Source: Cyclospora cayetanensis
Lineage: Eukaryota > Apicomplexa > Conoidasida > Eucoccidiorida > Eimeriidae
DNA length: 64,000 bases
Assembly: GCF_002999335.1 (NCBI RefSeq)
Contig: NW_020312147.1
Location: forward strand, 186,001-250,000
Reading direction: 5' to 3'
Shown here: positions 24,217-35,463 of the stretch, one piece after another
Layout: each line of letters opens with the position of its first letter
How positions within the stretch are numbered: the stretch's first letter is position 1
Notes under the pieces: generated by a model
What the model saw: the letters and a program-made list of their open reading frames with translations, nothing else
Database searches by the model: none
Told to the model about the DNA's origin: nothing
Made by a program: the position numbers and the translations under genes

Positions 24217-27200
24217 TCAGGAGGCATCAGTCCTGGAGTCTCCCGAGTTAAGCGCGTTTTGTGTCTGAGTCTGATTGGTGAGATGCTGTAGGCTCCTCCT
24301 CTGCTCGTAAGCGATGCACCTCCAAAGGAGAACGCCCTCCAGAGACTGACGAACTGCTGCAAAGGCATGCCGACTTTGGAAAGCGGTGAAGATAGTGCCT
24401 CGTAGTGAGGCCATCAGCGGAATGCAGCGAGGAAGAGGAGAAAGGAGGAGAAGACCGCAGGCACTCACTGACAAGGGAGACAGAGCAAGCAGCCGCTTTA
24501 ACAAGGCCCCTACAGAAAAATTATCTACGTCCTCTAGACTTTTGTAGAATACAAGTGGCTATTGAGATTCCTCCGTTGTTCCCTGCAAGTTCTCGGCACC
24601 GGCTTCTTCAAGCGTCTGCCTCATCATCTCGTACGCAGCGTTCTGCAGAAATGTCAGAGCGCAGCCACACGCCAAGCCTTGGAATGAGTTGTGTCACGCA
24701 TGAAGGAAGGCGTCGATCAACTGCACAGGCCGCCTCAGAGGAAGAGTCTCGACAGCGCATGACGGGATCACCCCCCGCGGAGATGGCTAACAAACAGGAG
24801 AGGTGCAAAGAAGCGTAGATATATTCGCATAGAAGCACGTAATGAAAACAATGCGTATAGAAGTACGAAGGGCGAGAGCCAGGAGAGCACGAAGGCATGC
24901 GTGTCGAAGGAAGGGAAAAAGGCGCAGCAATTATTTCCACGAACGTGCATGGGGAATGCGAAGGGCGGAGGAAGAAGGTGTCAACAAAACGCAGCATATA
25001 CATATGTATATACCAAATGCCCATATACGTCTACATCTTTGCAAAAAAACCCTTCCGCGCACAGCGCTTACACAGCACTGCTGCAAGCGAGCACACATAT
25101 CGTCCGCTTGCAGCTTTTCTGCTCGCAGAAGCAGGCAGCGAGAATGCGTGCGAGGGAGTTAGTCAGCGAGAGGAGAAGAACAAAAACAAGAAGCTGCACT
25201 CCACGAACCAACCGGAAGAGATGCAACTGTGTGCGTCGCTCTTACCCGTGACAGCGCGATTCCCAAAAAGCCCGTGGCATGGCAGAAAACAAAATCTTTC
25301 GGAGTCAGTTGGAGCTCGGCGCGTCTCGTTTCTGGAGTTCCCGCAAGAACAGCTTTCCCCAGCGCCTGATCTCGAAGGCCTCGCCAGCTCTGTCGAAGAG
25401 GGAGACGGCTAACAAACGGTTCGCCTTCCACAGGGATGCAGCGCACAGTCCATGCGGTGTACGTACTGGCGTCGGGTCCGCTGCGTTCTGACGGATATAC
25501 CTGGAATTTCAAGGGGGTTGAAAGCCCCAACTCGCGCTCCAAAGCGTAGATATGACCCTGTGTACGTACACCACAAAAGGCAGCAACAATACAAGCCTTA
25601 CAGACGAAATCTTCCCGAATCCCGGCGGTCTGCCGTACAGCCCCTTTTCTCATGCAACGGATTTCGACGTCATGATGATGCACAGGTTCGATCTCGATAT
25701 CTTCACAAAAACAAAAGCGCTTTCATGCAAGACTGCCCGTTTCTTGGAGCGTCACATCCATTCATGCATCGCTCTACGTAGATCCACGGCAACACACAGC
25801 ACGAGCATCTACTACGTGCATGTATGTAGATGCACATGTATGTGGATATATGTGTGCACACACCTATCCACATATTTACTCACATCTATACACATATTTA
25901 CACATACTGACATACAGATCTATCCAGATACTTACACACACAGACATGCAGATCTATCCACATATTAACACACGTCATTCCACATATTTACACACACAGA
26001 CACACATACAGATACAGACCTATTCACATATTCATACACACCTGTCCACATATTTACACACACACACACATATACAGACCTATCCACATATTAACACACA
26101 CAGACATACAGACTTATCCACATGTTTACACACACCTATGTACATATTTACACACACAGACACACATACATATACAGACCTATCCACGTATTCACACACA
26201 GAAATGCAGATCTATCCACATATTTACACACACCTATATACGTACCTATGCACATTTACACACACAGACACACATGCCTATCCACATTCACACACACAGG
26301 CACACATGCCTATCCACACATTAACACACACACACACACAAACAGATGTACACGCGCACATACACAGACAGGTAGGCCTTGTTGTAGTTAGCCCCCCCAA
26401 TCCTTAGAGGTCTTGACAAGGCACATCTCTCCCTCTGTGTCTAATCGCCCGCCTGTTTGGTCAAACGGGTTCTGTTGCGCAGTTCGATTTGCACACCTCC
26501 GTCGGAGACCACTTGGGGAGCTCAACGACATGCGTCTTGAGGATTCCAGCGGCTCCCTCCGTTAGCGCTTGCTTGAGAACTGGACGCCCGGGAAGCCAAG
26601 AGTCTCTGAGAAAGCTCACGGCAGCAGCGAAAGCCTCGTCTGCTAATTTGAGGCCTTTCCTAAAGGCCCAGACATCGAGAGGCTCCCCGCCGTAAATCGG
26701 CACGTGCAGCCAATTGAATGGAGAGACGCAGCCTCTCCCCAAGGCCTCTTTTGCAGCGGCATATTGAGGCGCATGAGTCTCAGCGCAGGCTTCTGCCGCA
26801 AGGGCTTGCTGCATTTCCCACGCCGCCACCGTCTGCTGCTGCCGCTGCTTTGCCGCATCCTCACCCCCGAATGGAAAGAGAGCCGCAATGCGATGCGGCA
26901 GAGACGTCTTGTCAACATACATCGGGGGACCTCCGCGGGAGATCCCTACGCCGTTGTCGTGTGCGTCTACTGCCTCGACGAACTGCGTGTACACCTCAAG
27001 CATCATGGCGCGCAGCGATCCCTCATCTTCTATGCCTGCAAAAAGCACATTTCAGCGGTCCCCTCTCCCGCCTTCAGAAACAGGTGTCTGCTTCAAAGCC
27101 ACGCCACCCTCCAGCAGCATACAGAGAAAACGCATGCATACATGCATGCATGCACGCTAGCCGTGCGCTACTTACTAACTGACGGGAACCTTCATCTACA

Positions 27201-28303
27201 CAAAAGGATTAAACACACGCCTTTCCTTCCCTCCCCGCGTTCCCGCAACTTACCAAAGCGTTCCCGCAGAAGACGAATTCCAAAGTGCACGTAAACGAGG
27301 CCAGCGCTACTGAGCTTCGTAACCGCCTCTCTCAGGCGCGGAGGATTTTCCAGTTGGCAAGGTTCGAGAAGACTCTCCGGAGGCGCAGCCTCATATTTGG
27401 CGAAATCAAACGTCGTCGTAAAGCCCCGCTGGTGATGATCAAAACGCTTCGTCTCGGCATCATGAACGCCTCCGACATCAACGAGAATCTCACACTTCTC
27501 GTGCAGCGCCGGATCCCTCGTCCTAAGAATCTTGGCATTCGAAAACTCCGGCAGGGATAAGAGCATAGCACATGCCAAAATTTCATCCAAGTGGAAGCTG
27601 CAAACAAAATGAACGCAAGCGCAGGCAGCAACACAAGGCAAAAAACCGTCGAAAGCGCGCAAGAGCCGACGGTGAAAGCATGCAAACAAAGAGAGAGAGA
27701 GAGAGCAAGAAGGCAGCGTGGAAGAGGCAGACAGATATATAGCACAGATATACACATACACGCAAATACACATACAAACATGTACACAGCCACACATACT
27801 ACATACATACAGCCACACATACACACAGAGCTGGCCAGAAATCTCTTTCGTGACGGCTTTGACGCTTGTCTCTAGACTAGTGTGCGAGTTCATTTACGGA
27901 GGAGCATTTTGAGCACGTCTGCATGCAGAACTAAGTAAACACAGAGAAATATCCATCCTTTCACGGGCAGAAAGAAGAAAATCCAAAAGAAACTCCAGGG
28001 GGAGGAAGGGGAAAAGGCCGCAGCGCAGCCGAATCACACACGACGATCCTCGTAAGTGCTACAAAAATACTCGCATTTCTGCTATACGGTAGCGCCATAC
28101 CGTCCATCGTGAGTGCCGATTGTGGGACCTTCATGTTGCCAGAAAGTCTCTAAAGAGGTTTGCTGCTGCTGCAGCAGCAAGGGTGTAGAGGAGGGGGCCT
28201 CTTCGTGGCGGCAGTGCTCCATTGCGGTTGGTGTGCTCTGCAGCAGCAAGTCGCATAAATACGGCTGGCGACAGGTGGGCATTTCAAAGAGACAGGCATG
28301 CAT
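24217..28303 (-). CDS. MYG1-family DHH phosphoesterase/exonuclease
   Basis: MYG1 proteins are DHH-superfamily nucleases with reported 3'-5' RNA exonuclease activity in nucleus and mitochondria. Exons with matching phases: 28303-28101, 27597-27254, 27035-26497, 25557-25246, then an unresolved terminal exon. The first junction rebuilds the family signature IGTHDGRFHLDEILAC. Exon 2 has ILRTRDPALHEKCEILVDVG and FDHHQRGFTTTFD, with the DHH metal motif intact. Exon 3 has MLEVYTQFVEAVDAHDNGV and later DSWLPGRPVLKQAL. Exon 4 carries WTVRCIPVEGEPFVSRLPL, SWRGLRDQAL and FCHATGFLGIALSR, the conserved C-terminal block. A candidate last exon around 24366-24217 contains AFAAVRQSLEGVLLW, which fits the expected end, but its phase does not close. 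Start: outer ATG at 28303; the ATG at 28222 is also possible. Introns carry AC-type satellites. Confidence 0.85.
25815..26345. repeat. CTATCCACATATTTACACACAC minisatellite in MYG1 intron
   Basis: About 530 bp of units 20 to 40 bp long built from CCTATCCACATATT and ACACACACAGACA blocks, filling most of the intron 26496-25558. The sense (minus) strand is TG-rich. Confidence 0.9.
27735..27830. repeat. ACATACAC satellite in MYG1 intron 1
   Basis: About 95 bp of degenerate ACATAC/ACAC units in the intron 28100-27598, TG-rich on the sense strand. It is followed by a GAGA run near 27690-27705. Confidence 0.85.
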
Positions 28304-29175
28304 GCAGGCACCATTCAAGGGCTTGTTCGTGCTGTCCAGCAGCTGTGGCGCCTTCGTAAGAATTTTTCAGCCGTGCATGTACTGAGAAGCTGCGAGGTGT
28401 GGGGGTGAGGGGCTTTGGTCAAGGCTTCTCACGAAAAATCGAGGATGCGGCGGGAAGGGGAGCAGTGAACGTCTGTCGAGAAAAGTCAGACGTCGGAAGG
28501 CAGACGTGTTCAGTAGCAAAAAGAGGGGAGTTGGAGAGGAAGTTGCCAACCGCATAGAACTGGGCCTTTAGCATATGCGGCTTCGGCCCTTCTTCCTGGT
28601 CCTTGTGTCGATTTTTCTGCTTTTCCTGATTTTTCTGCTTTTCCTGACTTCGCTGCTCAAGACTACGGTCAGACGGATGTGCGCTGATGTCGGCTACTCT
28701 GAAAAACGGTTCAAGGAAGCCGCTGAGCCGCAAGGACACGTGGTCGGTGAGTGAGGGATCAAGGCTTTAAAAGGTTGGCAGAGGAGTCGTCAACTTGATT
28801 GTTGCATTTCCAAAACATGCAACAGATTTGTTTTTCCCGTAGTGTGCGAAGGAGTCTCCCGCCTGTGAGGGCAAGCCCCACAACGGGTGACACTCGAGGG
28901 GAGGAGGGGCCTCCTGCAGAGCCAGCAGCTGCAGGGTGGTGAACAAGCTTTATCCGAAAGGCATCTCCTTTGAATTATGGTGGCGAAACTGTTTTCGGGG
29001 AGTCTCTGTATGCGCAGACATCTCAGAGTTTTCGGGGGGGAGAGCTGCAGTGAGCGGTCCCCTGTGGCGACAGCGACAGCAGTGCCACCCCAGGTGGATG
29101 GACCGCTGCGCGTCTGAGACTCTAACGGCTAGAACGACGGCGTATTCTTCTCCTTTTTACTTAAAAACGCAAGCA
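28304..29175. promoter_or_regulatory. Divergent intergenic region between MYG1 and cofactor E
   Basis: About 870 bp between the minus start at 28303 and the plus start at 29176. A minus open frame at 28739-28419 contains two tandem QEKQKN units but has no ATG at its head. The plus frame of cofactor E is open back to 28936. No recognised promoter element was seen. Confidence 0.4.
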
Positions 29176-32100
29176 ATGCACACAGACTCGGCCTGCGATG
29201 CCGAAGCTGCTGCTGCTACTGCACACTGCAGCACTAGCAAGGGGAAGAGCCTGAACGACCATGGAGGCGACACCAGCAGCAGCGCCGGCGACGACCCCAA
29301 GAAGAACGGCTACCCCCTCGATGAAAGCGTCAGCAACAGCAAAACACGCCCCTGTGTGATGTCTGCCGAGTCTTTTCTTCTGAGGAGACTGCACCCACAT
29401 TTTGCAGTCGGAGACAGGGTTCGCACGGTGGAGAGCCTTGAAGGAGTAGTTCGGTATGTAGGCTTGCTTCGATTAAACTCGGCTGAAGGAGATCTCCCCT
29501 CAGCAGTCTCTCAGAAAGGCACTTTTACCACGCCGGAGCTGGCTACGGGGGAAAAAGGAGATGCCGAGAAGGAGGATTTGTGGATCGGTGTACAGTGGGA
29601 CGATCCCGCCCATGGCAAACACGACGGCTGCACACACGGCATACGCTACTTCTGCTGCTGCTGCCCTATCCAGGAGCAGCAGCAGCTTCTCGCACGCGAG
29701 CCGCTCCAGCAGGATGCTGCGGCGTGTCTGTACACCCCCGGGAAGCACAGTCCTTGTGTGATCCCCAGCAGAAGGCAGGGAGCCTCGTTTGTACGCCCTC
29801 AGAAGCTGCAGCAGCCTCTGACCTTTCGAGAGGCGCTTCTCCTGCGATACACCACAAAACTCACTGCAGGCAAGACGGGGGGGCGTTCCCAATGGGGTGA
29901 AGGGCTGTGGATTGTCGCGTTCCGTCTGTCTCTTTGAACTGTTGCTTTTGAAGGCCACTTGACACTCTCAGAATGTTTAAAAGCACTGTTGCACGCAGTG
30001 CATCCAGGAGCTTCTTCCGCCTCCTCCTGAGGCAGCGTGTCTCTGGCTCATGAATGATTCTTCCCGTCCAGCGGCTTCGGCTGCTGCTCCCCCTGCTGTG
30101 GCTACTGCTGCTCTTCAGAGGAGGTTGCTGCGATGCGCGTTGCGGATGCAAAGACACTCAGGGAAAAGCCTGTACAATTCTGCGGCTGGCAAGAGGTCTG
30201 CTCCGCGTGGAGTCGCATCCCACGCAGACACGCAGAGGCTCTCCACGCAGCAGCAACAACAGCCTTGTTGGCAACAATGCTCCTTCTTGTCCCCATAGTG
30301 CCACTAGCCCTTGGTCGTCTGCTTCTCGCGATCGCATCGTTTCAGACGCTCCCTGGTAGCGGCTGTGCGTTTCTGGGAACTTCATGGTGTGCTGCTGCAG
30401 GCTCAGCAACACTTTGAGAAGATTAAAGAACTCGAAGCCATTACCCTCTCCACGCTTCCAATCACATCTGCCGGATTGGACGCCCTCTGCCTCCCGCGTA
30501 AGGCACCTCTTCGAAAATTCGCTTGCCTCATCAAGTCCGACACATGAAGAACTTTCTGCAAGATGCACGGCTGTAGGGCTGCTGTGCAGGAGATTCAGCG
30601 CTCTGAGCTGAAAGCAGCCGCCTCGCTAGGTTTGATGTCGAGTTTATGGCTAGCTAGCCAGCTAGCTAGCTAGCTAGCCAGCCCTAACCGGGTTTCTGGC
30701 TGTGTCCACGCCTTCGACGGGGGAACGAGGGGCAGGGAGGAGGGAATCTTTCTGCAAAAATCCTGTCTTTCCGCGTCTCTTGTCTGTTGCTGTGCGCTTG
30801 TCGATGCGTCGGGGAGTGGCGATGGAGAACCACGGCTGGGCATGCAGGCCGTTGCTGTTCTTTTCAGGAGAGTGGTGCATGCTGCGGTATGATGGCGTGC
30901 TTAGGGCTTTGCACGCTGTCGATGAGCGGAAGCTTGTTGAGAGACTGGGGGGAACTTTTGCTCATTTTGAGGAGCTGCCCGAGCCTAAAGGCACTCAGTC
31001 TCGCACATACCCGCATGGATCTATGGTTTAAGAGGCTGTTGCTGAAATGCGCTGCTCCGCCTGGCGCTGCTGCTTCAGCAGATGCGCATGCCTCGGCTTC
31101 CGCAGAAGAGGCCTCCAACGGCAGCTGCCGCATCGCCAGCGTGATTGCGCAAGTTCTGTTGAGGCAGAATTCCAAAGAGCTGCCTGATGCGTCTGCCGAC
31201 GGTGCTGCTCCGGAAGTTGCGGACGGAAATTGCTGCTGCGCCTCCTCCTCTCTGGAGAGTCTATGTCTGGACGGCACTTTTGTCTCCTGGGGGGATGTAC
31301 GTATGCTCGCATGCGCTTGACACGCGCATTTCAGAATCTTTTCCCGCAAACTTCCAGTTAGACTTTCACAAACGCGAGTGTACATACGCGCTTCGGTCTG
31401 TGGATTTGTGTGTATGGGTATATGTGTGCGTGTGTGTATATGTGTGTGTATTTGTGTGTATGTGTGTATTTGTGTGTGTATTTGTGTGTATGTGTGTGTG
31501 TGTACGTGTATATGTGTGTGTATTTGTGTGTATGTGTGTGTGTACGTGTATATGTGTGTATGTGTGTGTGTACGTGTATATGTGTGTGTATGTGTGTATT
31601 TCTCTTCTTCTGGTGGGTGCACTGCAGTTGTTGTGTTTCAATCACTTCGCGCCGAACCTGAAGAAGCTCTCCTTGAGGGCTAACGGCCTTGGCTCGAGAA
31701 GTCGCTTCCCCCTTTTCCGCCTTCAGTCAGCGGCGAAAAGGTCTTTGGAAGCATGTGTTGCCGAGCCGACTCAACAGCAACAGCAGGAAGAGGATCAGGA
31801 CGGCGTGTTTTTTTGCGCTTGTACACGGTGCTCCCACCCCTTCGCAGAGCTAGAGGCACTCGATGTGAGCAGCAACGCTCTGAACTGCTGCTTGTCTGTG
31901 CTGGCTGCAATTGGCCACTTGCCGCGTCTTCAGCGGATGAGTGCAGCAGACAACGGCATCTCGGCGTTCTGTCTGCCACCTAGCCTGGTACGAGAGCTAC
32001 AGCAGAAGGAGCAGAAGGAGTTGCAAGCGACGGGATCTTGGAGTTTGCTCGAATTTTACGAGGCACTGTGTGGTGCTCGGAGAGACACTCTTCGGAACGT

Positions 32101-34153
32101 CGTTGAGCTCTGCTTAGACGGCAACCCCCTTCACGACCAGTAGGAAATAGGGGGGAGAGGGGCTGAACTGGTAGCCTTTGCTGAATGTTGTGCGATTAGC
32201 CAAGTCAAGGCAAATAAATATGCATTTTTCGCTCTGAGAAAGCGACGTAAATCCTGAACTGCACTGCACTCTGTGTGTTAGCGCACCGCAGAAAAAATGG
32301 AGTGTGTGCGAGTGCAAGCTGCTGCGCGTGCCTTGCTGGCAGGTGGACGTGGGGAGCCTTGGCGATTCTGTTTCCATCGCTAGTACGGCTCGTTTCTCCC
32401 TTGTCCTTTCGTGCGCAGCAGCGGGAGGAGCAGCAAGCAGAAGTGCAACTCCAGCAACGCGTGCAGCATGAGGAAGGGGAGGGGGGGGAGGGGAAACTTC
32501 GGAACGTTCCAGGCTTCCATGACAGTGCACAGCGCGCTGTAAGTTGCCTTCACGCCGTTTGTGCAGCCCTCGCTTCTTCTGAAGGTATTTGTGCATGCTT
32601 GAGGTGTGCATAGCCTGCTATTTGAAATGTGGTGCTGGCCTGCGGGAGCTTTAAGGTCTGAGAGCAGTGGCGTCTGCATCAACAAGCTCAGCAAGCATGC
32701 TCATTGAATGGCTTGCTCTGGCAGTGCCGCTGACGACGGTTGTGGCAAGGGAAGATTGGTGTTGGTGGAGGTGCCGCTGCTGCTGCTTTGCTGCTGCTTG
32801 TGCTTGCTGCTGCTGCTTTGCTGCAGGTAGTCGTGAGTCTTTTCCCGCGCTTAGCGTGGTTAAATGGCAGCGAAGTTAGCAAAGAGGACCGATGCGCTTG
32901 CGAGCGATACGCACTGTCCATCTGCAATCGAGGCGCTCTAGGGCCTCTCTTGACCCTCTTCTCTGCCCTTCGTGACACCGTGAGCAGCGCGGCTGCGCAC
33001 AGACACACGCCTCCCTTAGCTCTCCTTTATAGCTAGCCGACAGCAATGCAGCAGAAGCTTCTACAGCTTCACTGGCAGCTGCTGCGGTGTGTGTCTGCAG
33101 GAAGCCCGTCTCTTCGATGTGCTCAGGGAGCGTCACGGCACTGCGGCTGCGGGTAATCTCCCTCTTTCCAGACCGTTTTTTCGCATTCCAGCTAGCTGAG
33201 CAGACACCCGCTAGCTTCCTGCTGTCTTAGTAGTAGTGCTGGCAAGTGAGCGGCAGGTCCCTTTGTGTCTGCCGGCGAGCGCTAGCTACGCCATGCGCCA
33301 CAGGTAGCGAAGCCGTACGGCAGACGGGCGTGCCACTGGTGATAATCTGCTCGTTTTCCAGCAGCCTTCCGCAACTCACGGGGTTGTTTCTCCTTGCGTT
33401 CTGTGTTGCTGCGTTGCTTAGCCTCTGCAGGAGGGAGTGCTGCTGCTGCTGCTGCTGCTTCACTGTGTGGGAATCTGGTGTCGGTGCAGCTGCAGCCGGA
33501 CGCTCCCCAGTGTCTTCGGCAAACAACGGTTAGCAAACGACTTCCAAGAGGCCTCACGATAAGGTGGGTAATGAAGGGCGCTGTCTCTTGAACAGCTAAA
33601 ACGCAGTTTTTCCATGGCCTACCACAAAGCAGGAACAAAATCGGCGTCGTGGCCTTTGTGGCAGGGCAGGAGAGGAGAGAAGGTGGTGGTAGGGGTGAAG
33701 CAGCAAGGGGCGTTGTGCAGTTAAACTGGCAAGGCGGAGGCAGCAAGGGGTTGGAGAAGGGGTATATCTGCGTATGTGTTTTGGAGAGCCTCTCTGTGCG
33801 TGTATGGCTTGCTCCTCGAAGGGATCTAAAGGTTGTTTGCATGAGAATCTTTGGAATCCCAGTCCACACTATGCGTCTCCTCTGCAATGATCGGGTACGT
33901 GCGTTGCTCCTACGGCCTCTGCTCTTGCAAGCACACCTCCTGCTGGTGCCTCTTCTGGCAAAGCTCCCGTGGTGTACCCTACAGCAGCAGAGCGCTCTAA
34001 AGTTTCCCTGTCGAATGGAACCCGTGCGCTGCCTCCTCCCCTGGATGGCTGCAGGGGTCTCCGGTGTCTGAAGAGATGTGCGACGAGGCGCTGACTCTCG
34101 AGCTCTATGGCGTGCAAGATAACTCCATAATCAGAGTTCAGGCCACGCAATAG
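29176..34153 (+). CDS. TBCE: Tubulin-folding cofactor E (TBCE), 10 exons
   Basis: Cofactor E binds alpha-tubulin and acts with cofactors C and D in assembling the alpha/beta dimer. Exons: 29176-29896, 30119-30195, 30401-30497, 30905-31296, 31628-32139, 32343-32538, 33101-33152, 33431-33563, 33822-33894, 34055-34153. All phases close and give 783 residues. CAP-Gly: VGDRVRTVESLEGVVRYVG (about 78), WIGVQWDDPAHGKHDG (about 136), then ASFVRPQKL (about 203), with an extra 35-residue loop after the first strands. LRR part: LRSCPSLKALSLAHTRM, SSLESLCLDGTFVSWGD, NLKKLSLRANGL and FAELEALDVSSNAL. Ubiquitin-like end: SKRLPRGLTIRDLKVVCMRI and LELYGVQDNSIIRV. The TAG at 32141 lies inside intron 5 (CA|GTAGGA), so it is not the stop. 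The exon 4 acceptor (30904) was picked by phase; 30867 is an alternative. The start ATG is a guess. Confidence 0.92.
30649..30681. repeat. (GCTA)n microsatellite
   Basis: Tandem GCTA tetranucleotides with single GCCA interruptions, in cofactor E intron 3. The unit is self-complementary in register (TAGC), so the tract can form a hairpin or cruciform. Confidence 0.93.
31395..31600. repeat. GTGTAT/GTGT satellite in cofactor E intron 4
   Basis: About 200 bp of GTGTATGTGTGT-type units, several in near-identical blocks of 30 to 40 bp, in the intron 31297-31627. The sense strand is TG-rich. Confidence 0.92.
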
Positions 34154-35463
34154 CCTAGGGTGCACCCAGTATATTGGCATCTACAGAGGTGCACATGGCA
34201 AAATACAGTGAACGCACTAGCGAGCAGCAGACATCGAGCCTTCATAAACGTGCCATCCCGAAGGTTCGATTTTAGAAAGATTTCGGGTGTGGAAGATGTA
34301 CGGAACCTTTATCTCTACGTCTTTGGTGTCCGAGGGGTTACCAGGGGCTTGTCTTGGAGAACGGGTGCAAGTGATATCTCTGAACTCCTAAAGAAGCCGC
34401 CGCAATATGCATGTGGCTGCCTTACGCGGTGGGGGGCCTCAGCATACGGAATAAGGGGGCCCCCTCAAGAGAGGCGCAGCACCGCTAGCCAGTCGCTGAG
34501 CGCCCCCCACCTAGCCCCCTCTTGGGTCGTGTGCGTGTGTGTGTGTGTGTGAACACTTGCATAGCTCTGGGCATAACTGTTGGTAAAGCTTCAAAATTAA
34601 ATGCTTAACTGCCACAGCTCCTATTTGGCTGTTTGCTACGTCCCCCCTGCCCCTTCGGGGGGCCCCGAGGTCGCCAAACACGAAGGACTCTTCGAAACAC
34701 CAGACTTCTTACGGATCGTTAGCTACGTTAAACATCGATCTTATCCTATTCCCCGCTTTAGCTGCAGTTTGGGGGTCCCCATGTGCCGCAGTTCGCTGGA
34801 CCCTTTTAGGTGCCATCGCTGTGGTTGCTGCCTCTTTGCCGAGGCGAGAGAGAGAGAGACGTTAGTATCAGCGCTGCTCTCCGCTCTGACAGAGGGCAAA
34901 AGTCTTTTTGGCTCAAATTAGAATTGCCTCCGGATGTTCCCCGTCAATTGCTTCGCAGCGCTTCCCCATACCCCCCCTGCAGGAAGTGTTACCTGACCAG
35001 CCCTAATCCCCCGTCGAACACAGCCCCGAGTGTGGCTGTACGCCGCTGGACTCCTTGTCTTCTCCCTCCAATTTTATATGTGTTAAGAGATTGTCTTAAA
35101 ATCGAATTTCTGGCATCGAGAAACCACTTGTAGCGAAACTGCCGTCTGTGGCTGCCGCTGCCACTGCGGGCTTCACCCTCCAGCAGAGCCGCATCAGATC
35201 CTCTCAACGATACAAACGGCCGGCACATCCCTTGAATTCTTAGCCCGTCGGCCGTCCCCGCTGCATTTTGACCATTGGAAGGCGAGGTATTGACGCTTTT
35301 ATCGTAACACGGGGCCCCCAGTACCCTGGCAGCTGGCGGGGGGCCCCCCTCGTAGATAAGCCAGCCACCCCTCTGAATGCGAGCACACCGACCACATACG
35401 AGCAGGACTGCCAGCAGCAGCAGGCGCTGTCGCAGCAGCAGCCGCAGCAGCAGCAGCGGTAGC
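34154..35463. other. Intergenic between cofactor E and the kinesin
   Basis: About 1.3 kb between two plus-strand genes. Contains a short (GT)n run at about 34530-34550 and GGGGCCCC-type motifs near 34455, 34660 and 35340. The plus frame of kinesin exon 1 is open from 35377. No other gene is supported. Confidence 0.5.

Noticed and set aside
28419..28739. Minus frame with two QEKQKN repeats between MYG1 and cofactor E
   Set aside because: Begins with GTG, has no ATG near its head and cannot be joined to MYG1 exon 1 with confidence.
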